Notes under the pieces: model-generated
Database searches by the model: none
What the model was told of the DNA's origin: nothing
Seen by the model: the letters and a program-made list of their open reading frames with translations, nothing else
Made by a program: the position numbers and the translations under genes
From: Micromonospora andamanensis
GTDB lineage: Bacteria > Actinomycetota > Actinomycetes > Mycobacteriales > Micromonosporaceae
Assembly: GCF_016863495.1 (NCBI RefSeq)
Contig: NZ_BOOZ01000002.1
Span: forward strand, 186,001-250,000
Direction: 5' to 3'
DNA length: 64,000 nt
Shown here: piece after piece, positions 1 to 10,309 of the stretch
Position numbering within the stretch: position 1 is the stretch's first letter
How the letters are laid out: each line of letters begins with the position of its first letter

Positions 1-263
1 CCGTGACCCATGGCGATGCCGTCGTCGACAGCGATCGTGTTGAACTCCCGGCCCACCCCGCCGGCCTCGGCCACCGCGTCGGCGACCAGGCCGCCCATGT
101 CCTTGAGGTGTACGTGACCCGGCACGAACTGGGTGAAACTGTTCGCGATGGCGACGATCGGCTTGCCGAAATCGTCGTCGGTCATCCCGGTGGCCCGCCA
201 GAGGGCCCGGGCGCCGGCCATCGTCCGACCGTGCGTGGAGGTCTTCGACCGCAGCTCAGGCAT
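1..263 (-). CDS. ilvD: dihydroxy-acid dehydratase, N-terminal part
   Basis: This is the first 87 codons of IlvD, cut by the window edge. The reverse-strand translation begins [19 protein letters not shown] and continues through [20 protein letters not shown] and [11 protein letters not shown], the conserved IlvD start. IlvD dehydrates 2,3-dihydroxy-isovalerate and 2,3-dihydroxy-3-methylvalerate using an Fe-S cluster, the step after IlvC in valine and isoleucine synthesis. It diverges from the GGDEF-EAL gene at 374, so the roughly 110 bp between them must hold both promoters. The cluster cysteines and the C-terminus lie outside the window and cannot be checked. Confidence 0.93.
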   Translation of the reverse strand, partial: MPELRSKTSTHGRTMAGARALWRATGMTDDDFGKPIVAIANSFTQFVPGHVHLKDMGGLVADAVAEAGGVGREFNTIAVDDGIAMGH

Positions 264-373
264 GTGCACCAGTCTGACACCGTTGCGGCCGGCCGGACAC
301 GGGCGTCGTCCCGTGTCCCAACAGATGCACACCCGATCCCCACAGCGGGCATCGATCCGGCAGAGTTGAGGGC

Positions 374-2785
374 GTGCAGACACCCCCGGCCATGATCGGC
401 GCTGCGGTGCTGAGCGCGCTGATCGCCCTGACGGCCGGCGTGTTGCTGGCCGCCGCCGTCCGGCGCCGGGCCACCCCGCACCGCCCGGCGTACGCGGTAC
501 TTGCCGTCGGTGGCGCGTTCGCGGTGGTGACCATGCTGGTCGGGGTGGTCGTCGCGGTGACCACGAGCGAGCACTGGGCACACGAGCAGCAGCAGCGCAT
601 CACCTGGGCGAATCTGGTGGCGCTCGGCATGGCCACCGGCGTGCTGCTGTTCTGCTTCGGTCTGCTCCGCCTGCCCGGGGTGACCGGTTCGGTGCCCTCG
701 GCGGCCCGGCTCGCGCTGGATGGCGTGATCGTGGGCGCCGCGCTGTGGTTCGTCGGCTGGGTGCTGTTCTCCGAGCCGACCCGGCTGCTCGGCGACGCGA
801 CGCCGACGGCCTGCCCGTCGATCCTGCTCGCCTCGGTGAGCGCGGCGTTGAGTGCCGGGCTCTCCGCGATCATGGTGCTCCGGGCGCCCGCGCCCCGACG
901 CTGCCTCACCGTGCTGGGCACCGGGATCACCGCCGTGTCGGTAGGTGGTCTGGGCGTTGCGGCCGGGCTCTGCCAGGCCGGGCCGGGGCTGGCGCTTACC
1001 GGTGCGGTGGTGCTCGCGGTGGGGCTGCTGATCACCGCGGTGGCGGCCTACCGGATCGACCCGCCGGGCCAGCTCGCCATCGACGTGATCCGCCACGACG
1101 GCGAGTACGCCTTCGTGCCGATGGGCGCGATGGCCGCGTCGGCGATGTACCACCTCCTCCAGGACGGCCGGTTCGACGGGCTGGCCATCGCCGCCGGCAG
1201 CGTCGAGGGGTTCGCCCTGGTCGCCCGGCAGTACCTCACCCTGCACGACGTGCGGGCCTACGCCCGCCGGCTGGCCGACCGGGAGGCGCACTTCCGGCAG
1301 CTCGCGCACACCGACGCGCTCACCGGCCTGGCCAACCGTCGTGGCCTGCTGCAGGCCCTGCACCGCGGCGCTGAGGAGCAGGTGCCGTGCGTGCTGCTCG
1401 GGCTGGACCTGGACGGCTTCAAGAACGTCAACGACATGCGCGGCCACGACGTCGGCGACGCGGTGCTGGCCGAGGTGGGCCGACGGTTGCGGGGCAACCT
1501 ACGTCCCGGTGATCTCGCGGCCCGGCTCGGCGGTGACGAGTTCGCGGTGCTCATGCACGGTGGCGCGGCGGAGGCGGGGGTGGTCGCGGAGCGGCTGCTT
1601 CGGGTGCTCGGCGGCGCCTACGAGCAGCCCGATGCGCCGGTCTTCCTCTCGGTGAGCATCGGCCTGGCCGGCTGGGCCGACGAACCCGACGTCGAGCTGC
1701 TGCTGCGGCACGCGGATCTGGCGCTGCGCTACGCCAAGCAACGCGGCAAGAACCGGATCGAGCGCTACGACGGCGCGTACGACCGGCTGCTGCGCCGCCG
1801 TACCACGCTGGAGCACGAGCTGCGCGGTGCGATCGAGCGTGACGAGTTGCGGCTGGTGTTCCAGCCGGTGGCCTCCCTGCCGTCGGTGCGCCCGGTCGGC
1901 GCGGAGGCGCTGCTTCGCTGGCGTCACCCGGAGCTGGGCAACGTTCGGCCGGACGAGTTCATCCCGCTCGCCGAGGAGAGCGGGATGATCGCCAAGCTCG
2001 GTGCCTGGGTGCTGCACCAGGCCTGCTTTCAGCTGTCCCGCTGGCTGGCCGAGGGCCACGACGTCTGGGTGTCGGTGAACGTCTCTCCGCGCGAGCTGCA
2101 CGCCCCCGAGTACGTGGTGCAGGTCGCCGAGGCGTTGCGCGCGCATCACGTGCCGCCGCAGCGGCTGGTGCTGGAGGTCACCGAGCACGCGGTCGCCACC
2201 GACCTCGATGAGCTGATCCGGCGGCTGACCGCGCTGCGGTTGACGGGTGTGCGGATCGCCCTCGACGACTTCGGGGCCGGCTACTCCTCGCTGAACCAGC
2301 TCCGCCGGCTCCCGATCGACATCCTCAAGATCGACCACGGGCTGGTGGCGGAGCACGAGCCGGTCCGGCCGGTCGGACGCGACGGCCCTGCCTTCGCCCC
2401 GATGGTCGACATCGTGATGCGGCTGGGTCACCAGTTCGGCTTGGAGGTGATCGCCGAGGGGGTCACCACGCCCACGGAGTTGGCCGCTGTGGTGGCGGCC
2501 GGTTGCCGGTTCGGTCAGGGTGCGTTGTTCGGCTGGGGCGTACCGGCCGAGCACCTGGAGGCGATGCTGGACGCGGCGACGTCGGCGGGTGCGCGTCCGG
2601 CCCGTCCCGCCGCCGGTGGCGACCCGCCACCGCGCCCCGTCGGGCCGCCGGTCCCGCGCCGGGCCGGGAGCGTCCCCGAGCAGGCCGTTCCGGGGCCGCT
2701 CGGCGCGCCGCACGATGACGCGCCGTCGTCCGTGAACCAAAATGTGGGATCAGTTGACTCATCGCGTGAGATGCGTCAGTCTTGA
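374..2785 (+). CDS. membrane-bound GGDEF-EAL cyclic-di-GMP protein
   Basis: An 803-residue protein predicted to make and/or degrade cyclic di-GMP at the membrane. The first 290 or so residues form several hydrophobic segments resembling an MHYT/MASE-type sensor. A GGDEF domain follows, with an intact GGDEF active-site motif near residue 386. The EAL domain begins near residue 511 (EALLRW) and keeps the [29 protein letters not shown] and AEGVTT blocks, so both activities look possible. After the EAL domain comes a low-complexity Pro/Ala/Arg tail of about 70 residues. The GTG at 374 was chosen; an in-frame ATG six codons later is an alternative. Its 3' end overlaps the likely ilvB promoter. The input signal is unknown. 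Confidence 0.9.
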   Translation: MQTPPAMIGAAVLSALIALTAGVLLAAAVRRRATPHRPAYAVLAVGGAFAVVTMLVGVVVAVTTSEHWAHEQQQRITWANLVALGMATGVLLFCFGLLRLPGVTGSVPSAARLALDGVIVGAALWFVGWVLFSEPTRLLGDATPTACPSILLASVSAALSAGLSAIMVLRAPAPRRCLTVLGTGITAVSVGGLGVAAGLCQAGPGLALTGAVVLAVGLLITAVAAYRIDPPGQLAIDVIRHDGEYAFVPMGAMAASAMYHLLQDGRFDGLAIAAGSVEGFALVARQYLTLHDVRAYARRLADREAHFRQLAHTDALTGLANRRGLLQALHRGAEEQVPCVLLGLDLDGFKNVNDMRGHDVGDAVLAEVGRRLRGNLRPGDLAARLGGDEFAVLMHGGAAEAGVVAERLLRVLGGAYEQPDAPVFLSVSIGLAGWADEPDVELLLRHADLALRYAKQRGKNRIERYDGAYDRLLRRRTTLEHELRGAIERDELRLVFQPVASLPSVRPVGAEALLRWRHPELGNVRPDEFIPLAEESGMIAKLGAWVLHQACFQLSRWLAEGHDVWVSVNVSPRELHAPEYVVQVAEALRAHHVPPQRLVLEVTEHAVATDLDELIRRLTALRLTGVRIALDDFGAGYSSLNQLRRLPIDILKIDHGLVAEHEPVRPVGRDGPAFAPMVDIVMRLGHQFGLEVIAEGVTTPTELAAVVAAGCRFGQGALFGWGVPAEHLEAMLDAATSAGARPARPAAGGDPPPRPVGPPVPRRAGSVPEQAVPGPLGAPHDDAPSSVNQNVGSVDSSREMRQS
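2754..2782 (+). promoter_or_regulatory. candidate promoter of ilvBNC leader
   Basis: A -35-like TTGACT at 2754-2759 and a weak -10-like CAGTCT at 2777-2782 are separated by 17 nt. Transcription would start at about 2789-2790, practically on the ATG of the leader peptide, so the leader could be translated from a leaderless transcript. The promoter overlaps the end of the upstream GGDEF-EAL gene. Confidence 0.45.
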
Positions 2786-2789
2786 GCCC

Positions 2790-2825
2790 ATGTCGTCGAA
2801 CCGGTCGCTGCGAGTACTTACCTGA
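2790..2825 (+). CDS. ilvBNC leader peptide (11 codons)
   Basis: A short ORF reading [11 protein letters not shown] ends at a TGA directly abutting a perfect 10-bp hairpin. Codons 7-10 are Leu-Arg-Val-Leu, so ribosome progress would report leucine and valine tRNA charging. Leader-peptide attenuation ahead of ilvB is known in actinobacteria. No clear ribosome binding site precedes the ATG, and the candidate promoter places the transcript start at or next to it. It is too short for standard gene finders. Confidence 0.6.
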   Translation: MSSNRSLRVLT

Positions 2826-2884
2826 GCGCACTCTCCCTGACTGAGAGTGCGCTGGCCCCGTGCATCTGGCACGCGGGCCTTTTT
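2826..2884 (+). promoter_or_regulatory. ilvBNC transcription attenuator
   Basis: Two consecutive hairpins follow the leader ORF. The first has a perfect 10-bp stem (2826-2835 with 2843-2852). The second pairs 2854-2863 with 2869-2879 with one bulge and is followed by five T at 2880-2884, an intrinsic terminator inside the 5' leader of ilvB. The terminator lies about 90 bp before the ilvB start, the classic position for an attenuator. Confidence 0.75.
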
Positions 2885-2971
2885 CTTGCCGTCGAACCAA
2901 TCGGAATGCCGGCCCCGCCCGCGTTCCACAGTGTGAGCAGCCCCACCCACTCCAGCCGAAGGCCAACCGCC

Positions 2972-4843
2972 ATGACGAGACCCACGCCCGAGACTCTCGC
3001 CCACTCCGCCCGGCGCGCCCGTACCGCCGCCGAGGCACCGGGCGACGCCGACCACGCCCGCGCCGCCGCGCCGGCCGTCCCGGCGACCCGCCCCGCCCCG
3101 GCACAGGTGTCCGGTGCCGGCTCGCTGGTGCGCTCCCTGGAGGCACTCGGCGTAGACGTCGTCTTCGGCATCCCGGGCGGCGCGATCCTGCCGGCGTACG
3201 ACCCGCTCTACGACTCGACCGTGCGGCACATCCTGGTCCGGCACGAGCAGGGCGCCGGCCACGCCGCCACCGGTTACGCCCAGGCCACCGGCCGGGTCGG
3301 GGTGTGCATCGCCACCTCCGGGCCGGGCGCGACGAACCTGGTCACCCCGATCGCCGACGCGTACATGGACTCGGTGCCGCTGGTGGCGATCACCGGTCAG
3401 GTGGCCCGCCCGTCGATCGGCACCGACGCTTTCCAGGAGGCGGACATCCAGGGCATCACGCTGCCGATCACCAAGCACAACTTCCTGGTGCAGGACGGCG
3501 GCGAGATTCCCCGGGTGCTGGCCGAGGCGTTCCACCTGGCCTCGACCGGGCGCCCCGGGCCGGTTCTGGTGGACATCCCCAAGGACGTTCTCCAGGCGTC
3601 GACGACCTTCGCCTGGCCGCCCGTCCTGGACCTGCCCGGCTACCGTCCGACGCTGCACCCGCACGGCAAGCAGATCCGGGAGGCGGCCCGGCTGATCAGC
3701 GGTGCCCGTCGGCCGGTGCTCTACGTCGGTGGCGGCGTGCTCAAGGCCGGTGCCACCGAGGGCCTGCGCAAGCTGGCCGAGCTGACCGGCATCCCGGTGA
3801 TCACCACCCTGATGGCGCTCGGCGCGTTCCCGGACTCGCACCGGCAGCACCTGGGCATGCCCGGCATGCACGGCACCGTCGCCGCGGTCTACGGCCTGCA
3901 GAAGGCCGACCTGATCGTGGCGCTGGGTGCCCGGTTCGACGACCGGGTCACCGGGAAGCTGGACTCCTTCGCCCCGGACGCCATTGTGGTGCACGCCGAC
4001 ATCGACCCGGCCGAGATCGGCAAGAACCGGCACGCGGACGTGCCGATCGTCGGCGACGCCCGGCACGTCATCGACGAGTTGCTGGCCGCGGTCACCGCCG
4101 AACGGGCGGCGGGTCGGACCACCGACATCTCCGACTGGTGGACGCAGCTCGACGACCTGCGCGAGCGGTACCCGCTGGGCTACGAGGAGCCGTCCGACGG
4201 CACCCTCTCCCCGCAGTACGTGATCAAGCGGCTGGGGGAGATCGTCGGACCGGACGCGATCTACGTCGCCGGGGTCGGCCAGCACCAGATGTGGGCCTCC
4301 CAGTTCATCTCGTACGAGAAGCCGCAGACCTGGCTCAACTCCGGCGGCCTCGGCACCATGGGCTACGCGGTGCCGGCGGCGATGGGCGCCAAGGTCGGCA
4401 AGCCGGACACGGTGGTCTGGGCGATCGACGGCGATGGCTGCTTCCAGATGACCAACCAGGAGCTGGCCACCTGCGCCCTGGAGGGTATCCCGGTCAAGAT
4501 CGCTGTGATCAACAACGGCAACCTCGGCATGGTCCGCCAGTGGCAGACCCTCTTCTACAACGAGCGCTACTCCAACACGGAGCTGGGCACCCACAAGCAC
4601 CGCATCCCGGACTTCGTCAAGCTCGCCGAGGCGCTCGGCTGCGTCGGGCTGCGCTGCGAGAACGCCGAGGACGTCGACAAGACCATCGAGGCCGCGATGT
4701 CCATAAACGACGCGCCCGTGGTGATCGACTTCGTGGTCGGCAAGGACGCCATGGTCTGGCCCATGGTCCCCGCCGGCACCAGCAATGACGAGATCATGTT
4801 CGCCCGCGGCGTCCGCCCGACCTTCGACGAGGACGATATTTAA
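2972..4843 (+). CDS. ilvB: acetolactate synthase large subunit
   Basis: A 623-residue thiamine-diphosphate enzyme that condenses two pyruvates to acetolactate, or pyruvate with 2-oxobutyrate to acetohydroxybutyrate, the first common step of Val/Leu/Ile synthesis. The N-terminal ThDP domain starts near residue 50 ([20 protein letters not shown]) with the catalytic Glu in VRHEQGAGH (about residue 92). The ThDP-binding GDG..NN motif begins near residue 486 ([14 protein letters not shown]). The first 45 residues are an Ala/Pro-rich extension, usual in actinobacterial IlvB. The ATG at 2972 was chosen; the open frame reaches back to 2906, but an earlier start would run into the leader spacer. The TAA shares one base with the ilvN ATG, so the subunits are translationally coupled. 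Confidence 0.97.
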   Translation: MTRPTPETLAHSARRARTAAEAPGDADHARAAAPAVPATRPAPAQVSGAGSLVRSLEALGVDVVFGIPGGAILPAYDPLYDSTVRHILVRHEQGAGHAATGYAQATGRVGVCIATSGPGATNLVTPIADAYMDSVPLVAITGQVARPSIGTDAFQEADIQGITLPITKHNFLVQDGGEIPRVLAEAFHLASTGRPGPVLVDIPKDVLQASTTFAWPPVLDLPGYRPTLHPHGKQIREAARLISGARRPVLYVGGGVLKAGATEGLRKLAELTGIPVITTLMALGAFPDSHRQHLGMPGMHGTVAAVYGLQKADLIVALGARFDDRVTGKLDSFAPDAIVVHADIDPAEIGKNRHADVPIVGDARHVIDELLAAVTAERAAGRTTDISDWWTQLDDLRERYPLGYEEPSDGTLSPQYVIKRLGEIVGPDAIYVAGVGQHQMWASQFISYEKPQTWLNSGGLGTMGYAVPAAMGAKVGKPDTVVWAIDGDGCFQMTNQELATCALEGIPVKIAVINNGNLGMVRQWQTLFYNERYSNTELGTHKHRIPDFVKLAEALGCVGLRCENAEDVDKTIEAAMSINDAPVVIDFVVGKDAMVWPMVPAGTSNDEIMFARGVRPTFDEDDI

Positions 4844-5358
4844 TGACCATTCACACGCTCTCCGTCCTGGTGGAGAACAAGCCAGGTGTGCTGGCCCGGG
4901 TCTCCGGGCTGTTCTCCCGGCGCGGGTTCAACATCGACAGTCTCGCGGTCGGCGAGACCGAGAACCCGGACGTCTCGCGGATCACCATCGTGGTCAACGC
5001 GGAGTCCTCGCCGTTGGAACAGGTCACCAAACAGCTCAACAAGCTGGTGAACGTACTCAAGATCGTCGAGCTGGACCCGACCACCTCGGTGGCCCGCGAG
5101 CTGCTGCTGGTGAAGGTGCGCGCGGACCGCAACGCCCGAGGGCAGGTGCTGGAGTCGGTGAACCTGTTCCGGGCCCGGGTGGTCGACGTGGCCGCCGACA
5201 CCCTCACCGTCGAGGCGACCGGCACCCCCGACAAGCTCGACGCGCTGCTGCGCGACCTTGAGCCCTTCGGCATCAAGGAGATGGTCCAGTCGGGCCTGGT
5301 GGCGATCGGTCGCGGTTCGCGCGCGATCACCGCCGGCCCGGCCCTGCGGGCCGCCTGA
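4843..5358 (+). CDS. ilvN: acetolactate synthase small regulatory subunit
   Basis: A 171-residue regulatory partner of IlvB. The N-terminal ACT domain (about residues 3-78) begins HTLSVLVENKPGVLARVSGL and contains FNIDSLAVGETE, the valine-binding feedback region. A second ACT-like half follows (ELLLVKVRADRNARGQ onward). IlvN activates the catalytic subunit and confers valine inhibition. The start overlaps the ilvB stop by one base, and ilvC follows after 83 bp. Length and motif order are typical for the family. Confidence 0.97.
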   Translation: MTIHTLSVLVENKPGVLARVSGLFSRRGFNIDSLAVGETENPDVSRITIVVNAESSPLEQVTKQLNKLVNVLKIVELDPTTSVARELLLVKVRADRNARGQVLESVNLFRARVVDVAADTLTVEATGTPDKLDALLRDLEPFGIKEMVQSGLVAIGRGSRAITAGPALRAA

Positions 5359-5384
5359 CCCCATCCCGGCTCGGCTCCGCCTGA

Positions 5385-6455
<1,071 letters not shown>

Positions 6456-6469
6456 GCGCTTTTCCCAAC

Positions 6470-6515
6470 GGCACCCGGACCCGGCGTTCTCCCCGACGCC
6501 GGGGCCGGGTGCCGT
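6470..6515 (+). terminator. terminator after ilvC
   Basis: A long GC-rich hairpin: CGGCACCCGG-CCCGGCGT on the left pairs with ACGCCGGG-CCGGGTGCCG on the right around a short loop. There is no T-tract, as often seen in high-GC actinobacteria. Confidence 0.75.
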
Positions 6516-6533
6516 GCTGTCTCCGCTTGGCAA

Positions 6534-6543
6534 ACGATCGTTA
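6534..6543. promoter_or_regulatory. palindrome AACGATCGTT upstream of serA
   Basis: A perfect 10-bp palindrome lies about 190 bp upstream of serA, just after the ilvC terminator. It could be an operator for serA, but nothing else in the sequence shows this. Confidence 0.2.
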
Positions 6544-6730
6544 ACACGCACGTCACGTCCGGTTTGTGAGGGCACTCACCCCACACTCCGGGGCACGCCG
6601 GGCGGCCCGCCCCCTACGATCGCGGGTAGGTGCTCCAGGCGGCACCTGACGGCCATGGCCCGGGAGCGCGCCGGGCGCAGCGCAGCGCCCAGCCCCCGGC
6701 CGACCGCTCTGACGACATCTACGAGGACCA

Positions 6731-8329
6731 ATGACTCCTGTCGTACTGATCGCCGAAGAACTCGCCCCCGCCGCCATCGAGGTGCTCGCCCACGACTTCG
6801 ACGTCCGGCACGTGGACGGCACCGACCGCCCGGCCCTGCTCTCGGCGCTCTCCGAGGCCGACGCCGTCATCGTCCGTAGCGCCACCCAGATCGACGCCGA
6901 GGCCATCGCCGCGGCCCCCCGGCTCAAGGTCGTGGCCCGCGCCGGTGTCGGTCTGGACAACGTCGAGGTGCCGGCCGCCACCGCGCGGGGTGTCATGGTC
7001 GTCAACGCGCCCACCTCCAACATCGTCTCCGCCGCCGAGCAGGCCGTCGCGCTGCTGCTCGCGGTCGCCCGCAACACCGCAAGCGCCAGCGCAGCGCTGA
7101 AGGCGGGGGAGTGGAAGCGGTCGAAGTACACGGGCGTGGAGCTGCAGGGCAAGACCGTCGGCGTGGTCGGCCTCGGCCGCATCGGCGTGCTCTTCGCCTC
7201 CCGCATCGCCGCGTTCGGCACCCGGCTCATCGCGTACGACCCCTACATCCAGCCGGCCCGGGCGGCACAGCTCGGCGTACGCCTGGTCGGTCTGGAGGAG
7301 CTGCTGCGGGAGAGCGACTTCATCTCGATCCACCTGCCGAAGACCCCCGAGACCGTGGGCCTGATCGGTGAGAAGGAACTGTCGATCGTCAAGCCGGGCG
7401 TACGGATCGTCAACGCCGCCCGGGGCGGCCTGATCGACGAGCAGGCCCTCGCCGACGCACTCGCCGAGGGCCGGGTCGGCGGTGCCGGGGTGGACGTGTA
7501 CGCCAAGGAGCCGTGCACCTCCTCGCCGCTGTTCGCCTTCGACAACGTGGTGGCCACCCCGCACCTGGGCGCCTCCACGGCCGAGGCGCAGGACAAGGCC
7601 GGCCTCGCGGTGGCCAAGAGCGTGAAGCTCGCCCTGCAGGGCGAGTTCGTGCCGGACGCGGTGAACGTGCAGGCCGGCGGCGTGGTCGCCGAGGACGTCC
7701 GCCCGCTGCTGCCGCTGGCCGAGAAGCTCGGCCGCGCCTTCACCGCGGTGGCCGGCGGGGTCGCCGCCAGCGTCACAGTCGAGGTGCGCGGTGAGATCGT
7801 CGACCACGACGTCTCGGTGCTCAAGCTCGCCGCCACCAAGGGCCTGTTCAGCTCGGTGGTCGAGGAGCAGGTGACCTACGTCAACGCGCCCCACCTGGCC
7901 GCCCAGCGCGGGGTGGAGGTGTCGCTGACCACCCAGACCGAGACCGTCGACCACCCGGTGCTGGTCACCGTGCGCGGCGCGCTGCCCGACGGCCGTACGG
8001 TGAGCGTCTCCGGCACCGTCACCCAGGCCGGCACCCGCGACGTCATCAAGCTGACCGAGGTGGACGGCTTCGACGTGGAGATCGGCGCGGAGGGCATCCT
8101 GCTCTTCCTCCGCTACGCCGACCGTCCGGGCGTGGTCGGCACCGTCGGCACCCTGCTCGGTCAGGCCGGCATCAACATCGCGGCGATGCAGGTGGCCCGC
8201 CGGGAGGCAGGCGGTGAGACGCTGATGACCCTCACCGTGGATCAGGCGCTCGGTGCCGACCTGCTCACCTCGGCCGCCGACTCGATCGGCGCCACCTCCG
8301 CGAGCGCCGCCGACCTGCGCGACGAGTAG
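6731..8329 (+). CDS. serA: D-3-phosphoglycerate dehydrogenase
   Basis: A 532-residue SerA that oxidises 3-phosphoglycerate with NAD, the first step of serine synthesis. Visible features are the substrate-domain RAGVGLDNVEVPAA, the NAD-binding VVGLGRIGVLFASRIAAFG (about residues 143-161), catalytic Arg in NAARGGLIDE, and the His of ATPHLGASTAE. An intervening (ASB) domain occupies about 320-450, and the C-terminal ACT domain starts at RPGVVGTVGTLLGQAGINI, as in the long mycobacterial/actinobacterial type. The ATG follows an AGGA-type site. It lies 275 bp downstream of ilvC, with its own terminator after it. Confidence 0.97.
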   Translation: MTPVVLIAEELAPAAIEVLAHDFDVRHVDGTDRPALLSALSEADAVIVRSATQIDAEAIAAAPRLKVVARAGVGLDNVEVPAATARGVMVVNAPTSNIVSAAEQAVALLLAVARNTASASAALKAGEWKRSKYTGVELQGKTVGVVGLGRIGVLFASRIAAFGTRLIAYDPYIQPARAAQLGVRLVGLEELLRESDFISIHLPKTPETVGLIGEKELSIVKPGVRIVNAARGGLIDEQALADALAEGRVGGAGVDVYAKEPCTSSPLFAFDNVVATPHLGASTAEAQDKAGLAVAKSVKLALQGEFVPDAVNVQAGGVVAEDVRPLLPLAEKLGRAFTAVAGGVAASVTVEVRGEIVDHDVSVLKLAATKGLFSSVVEEQVTYVNAPHLAAQRGVEVSLTTQTETVDHPVLVTVRGALPDGRTVSVSGTVTQAGTRDVIKLTEVDGFDVEIGAEGILLFLRYADRPGVVGTVGTLLGQAGINIAAMQVARREAGGETLMTLTVDQALGADLLTSAADSIGATSASAADLRDE

Positions 8330-8360
8330 CCGACGCGACGCACCCCAGGCACGCCACGAC

Positions 8361-8404
8361 GGGGCCCGGCCGAGGACGTCACCAGACACCCTCGGCCGGG
8401 CCCC
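8361..8404. terminator. terminator after serA
   Basis: A perfect 15-bp stem (8361-8375 with 8390-8404, GGGGCCCGGCCGAGG) with a 14-nt loop, lying 32 bp after the serA stop. Confidence 0.75.
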
Positions 8405-8459
8405 TCGTCGTCCGACCGCCGGAGCCCGCGCCGGTCGGGCCTGTCCGCTCTGGCCCACA

Positions 8460-8501
8460 GCCGGCCCGGCGACGCCGTATCGCCCTGTCGCCGGGCCCGG
8501 C
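8460..8501 (-). terminator. terminator of the small minus-strand gene
   Basis: A GC-rich hairpin (GTCGCCGGGCCCGGC at 8487-8501 pairing with 8460-8474 with one irregularity), just past the stop at 8509 in the minus direction. Confidence 0.6.
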
Positions 8502-8508
8502 AGGTCGG

Positions 8509-8868
8509 TCAGCCGGGCAGCCGGACCCCGGGCGGCGGGTAGACCGAGCCGTCCTGGGCGTCGAAGAGCATCAGCCGGTGTTCGCCGGCCAGCCGTTCGA
8601 TGTCCAGGAGCACCTGGTCCGGGCAGGCCGGGTCCAAGTTCAGCTCTATGTGGTCGGCTGCCTTGTGCAGCGGCGCGACAGCCCAGGGAGTGTTCGGGCC
8701 GGGCGGCTGGTCCGGGTAGCTGGCGATGAGCGCCCGGTAGAACCCCACACACCGTGGGTCCGGTTGACGCTCGTGGTGCCGGCCGTTGCGGCACTGCTGC
8801 ACCGCCGCTCGTACGTCCTCGGGCGTCGCCCCGTCCGCCAGGGCCCACACGCTCAGATCGAAACTCAC
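8509..8868 (-). CDS. conserved hypothetical protein, 119 aa
   Basis: A small acidic soluble protein starting MSFDLSVWALADGATPEDV and ending in DAQDGSVYPPPGVRLPG. I see no signal peptide, membrane segment or catalytic motif. The opening FDLSVW resembles a group of short actinobacterial hypotheticals sometimes grouped with immunity-like proteins, but I cannot assign it. A GTG start was chosen with only a poor ribosome site. It converges on serA, with a terminator for each gene between them. Codon use agrees with its neighbours, which supports a real gene. Confidence 0.7.
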   Translation of the reverse strand: MSFDLSVWALADGATPEDVRAAVQQCRNGRHHERQPDPRCVGFYRALIASYPDQPPGPNTPWAVAPLHKAADHIELNLDPACPDQVLLDIERLAGEHRLMLFDAQDGSVYPPPGVRLPG

Positions 8869-9246
8869 GGCGGACAGCGTGCCATCTGCGGTTCACCTTG
8901 TCGAAAACGGCCCTGCCCCAGGCAAACCGCCGGGGGTACCAGGATCGCGCAGATGCTCCCCTGTGGAACCCTTGCCGCGAAACGCGTCAATTCGATAGCG
9001 TACGAGTGCGGTGACCTGCCGAGCATGTGGCGCCGGCCCGTCTTCGGGTGGCGAGGTCGACGTCCGGCCGAGCGGCCCCGCACCCCTCGATTGCGCGAGC
9101 CACGCGCACTCGTCGCCGACCGGCCTCCACGGTCGTTGCCGCGACCGTGGAGGCCGATCGCTGTTTCGGCCGCCGAGCAGCCGCCCGACATCCCAGGTGA
9201 CGGTCCGTTACCGTCACGAACCGTAACCGGCGGACGTTCGCACTGG
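8869..9246. other. gene-free spacer between two minus-strand genes
   Basis: About 380 bp with no credible gene. It holds the upstream region of the 119-aa gene and the hairpin at 9121-9156 that closes the ApbE-like gene. A loose inverted repeat (CCGTTAC ... GTAACCGG) lies near 9207-9232. Open frames here are antisense-type GC artefacts. Confidence 0.6.
9121..9156 (-). terminator. terminator after the ApbE-like gene
   Basis: A perfect 14-bp stem (CGGCCTCCACGGTC at 9121-9134 with 9143-9156) and an 8-nt loop, about 90 bp past the ApbE-like stop in the minus direction. Confidence 0.65.
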
Positions 9247-10092
9247 TCAGCGGTGCGCGGCGAAGAGCACCCGGTAATCCGACCCGGGGCGGAACCAGGC
9301 CAACCCGGCCGCTCCGGCGGCGTACAGCGCGGTGGCGTAGGCGTCGGCGACCGCGAGGTCCGGGCCCACCACAGTGGCGGCGACCAACTGCCCGGCCGGC
9401 TCGCCGGTGTGCGGATCCACCACGTGGCCCTGCCGTCCGGTCACCCCGGAGGTGCCCACCGCGCCGGCCGTCATCTCCAGCAGCAGCGGCCCCCGGCCCC
9501 GGTCGGTGGGGTGATGTAGGGCGACCCGCCACGGGCCGCCGTGCCCGGCGTTGCCGCGTACCACCAGGTCGGCGCCGGTGAGCACCGCGTAGTCGTGGAT
9601 GCCGGCGTCGCGCAACCGGGCGGCTGCCCGCTCGACCGCCCACCCGCCGAGCAGGCCGCCCGGGTCGAAGCCGCCGGGTACCGCCCAGGCGTCGAACCAG
9701 CCGTCGGTGGCCGCGCGCATCGCGGCGCACCTGTCCACCAGGTCGGTCAGCGGTGGGTACGACTCGGGGCTGATCTCACCCCGGCGCAACCGGGACACCA
9801 GGCTCTCCGGCCGGTTCGGGCCGTACGTGAGGTCGATCGCCCGTAGCTCGGCCACGGCGTCGCGCAGCGCCTCACCGGTGCCGCGCCGGCCCAGCCATTC
9901 GGGGGCGTTCAGCAACAGGGTGTACTCGGCGGTGGAGGTGCGGACGGTGTGCCGGACGGCGATCCGGTCCCCGGCGACCAGGTCAGCCCGGTCCGGCCGT
10001 TGCTCCCGGGCACCCAGTCGCAGGTCGGGCCGGCGGAAGCGAAAGACCGCCGGGTCCACCCAGCGGGTTCGTGGTTGCTCGTCGGTCCACAT
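9247..10092 (-). CDS. ApbE-like FAD:protein FMN transferase
   Basis: A 281-residue ApbE-family protein. Family members move FMN from FAD onto a Thr of target flavoproteins, or hydrolyse FAD, with Mg. Recognisable blocks are GWFDAWAVPGGFDPGGLLGG (about residues 136-155), HVVDPHTGEPAG, and VADAYATALYAAG, the metal and FAD-site signature. There is no lipobox or signal peptide, so it is probably cytoplasmic. The family lysine in the usual GxxKG stretch reads GG here (LLGGWAV), which may affect activity. The ATG follows a purine-rich GGAGGGGGCGG site. No target flavoprotein is nearby. Confidence 0.82.
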   Translation of the reverse strand: MWTDEQPRTRWVDPAVFRFRRPDLRLGAREQRPDRADLVAGDRIAVRHTVRTSTAEYTLLLNAPEWLGRRGTGEALRDAVAELRAIDLTYGPNRPESLVSRLRRGEISPESYPPLTDLVDRCAAMRAATDGWFDAWAVPGGFDPGGLLGGWAVERAAARLRDAGIHDYAVLTGADLVVRGNAGHGGPWRVALHHPTDRGRGPLLLEMTAGAVGTSGVTGRQGHVVDPHTGEPAGQLVAATVVGPDLAVADAYATALYAAGAAGLAWFRPGSDYRVLFAAHR

Positions 10093-10309
10093 CGCGTCCG
10101 CCCCCTCCTCGGCGCGTGCCGCCCCCGTCGCGGCGCTCGCCCGGGCCCACGGCCCGACACGCTCACGCTAGGCAGCGGAGATGACCGACCCATGAATGCC
10201 GCCTGGGAAGCTGCTGTGTGTCACCGATGTCCCGAAAAGTGGAACACTCGTACCGGGGGGCGGGACGGCGGCGTACCGTCGAGCCATTCGAGCGAAGGAG
10301 CTGACGGAC

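Noticed and set aside
182..1447. 421-residue antisense frame over the GGDEF-EAL gene
   Set aside because: Gln/His/Arg-rich composition typical of antisense frames in high-GC DNA; the plus-strand gene has unmistakable motifs.
6516..6730. Riboswitch or T-box upstream of serA
   Set aside because: A small AGGTGC/GCACCT hairpin and a palindrome exist, but no conserved riboswitch or T-box core and no T-tailed terminator.
8578..9519. 313-residue plus-strand frame
   Set aside because: It is antisense to the 119-aa gene and the ApbE-like gene and shows no domain.
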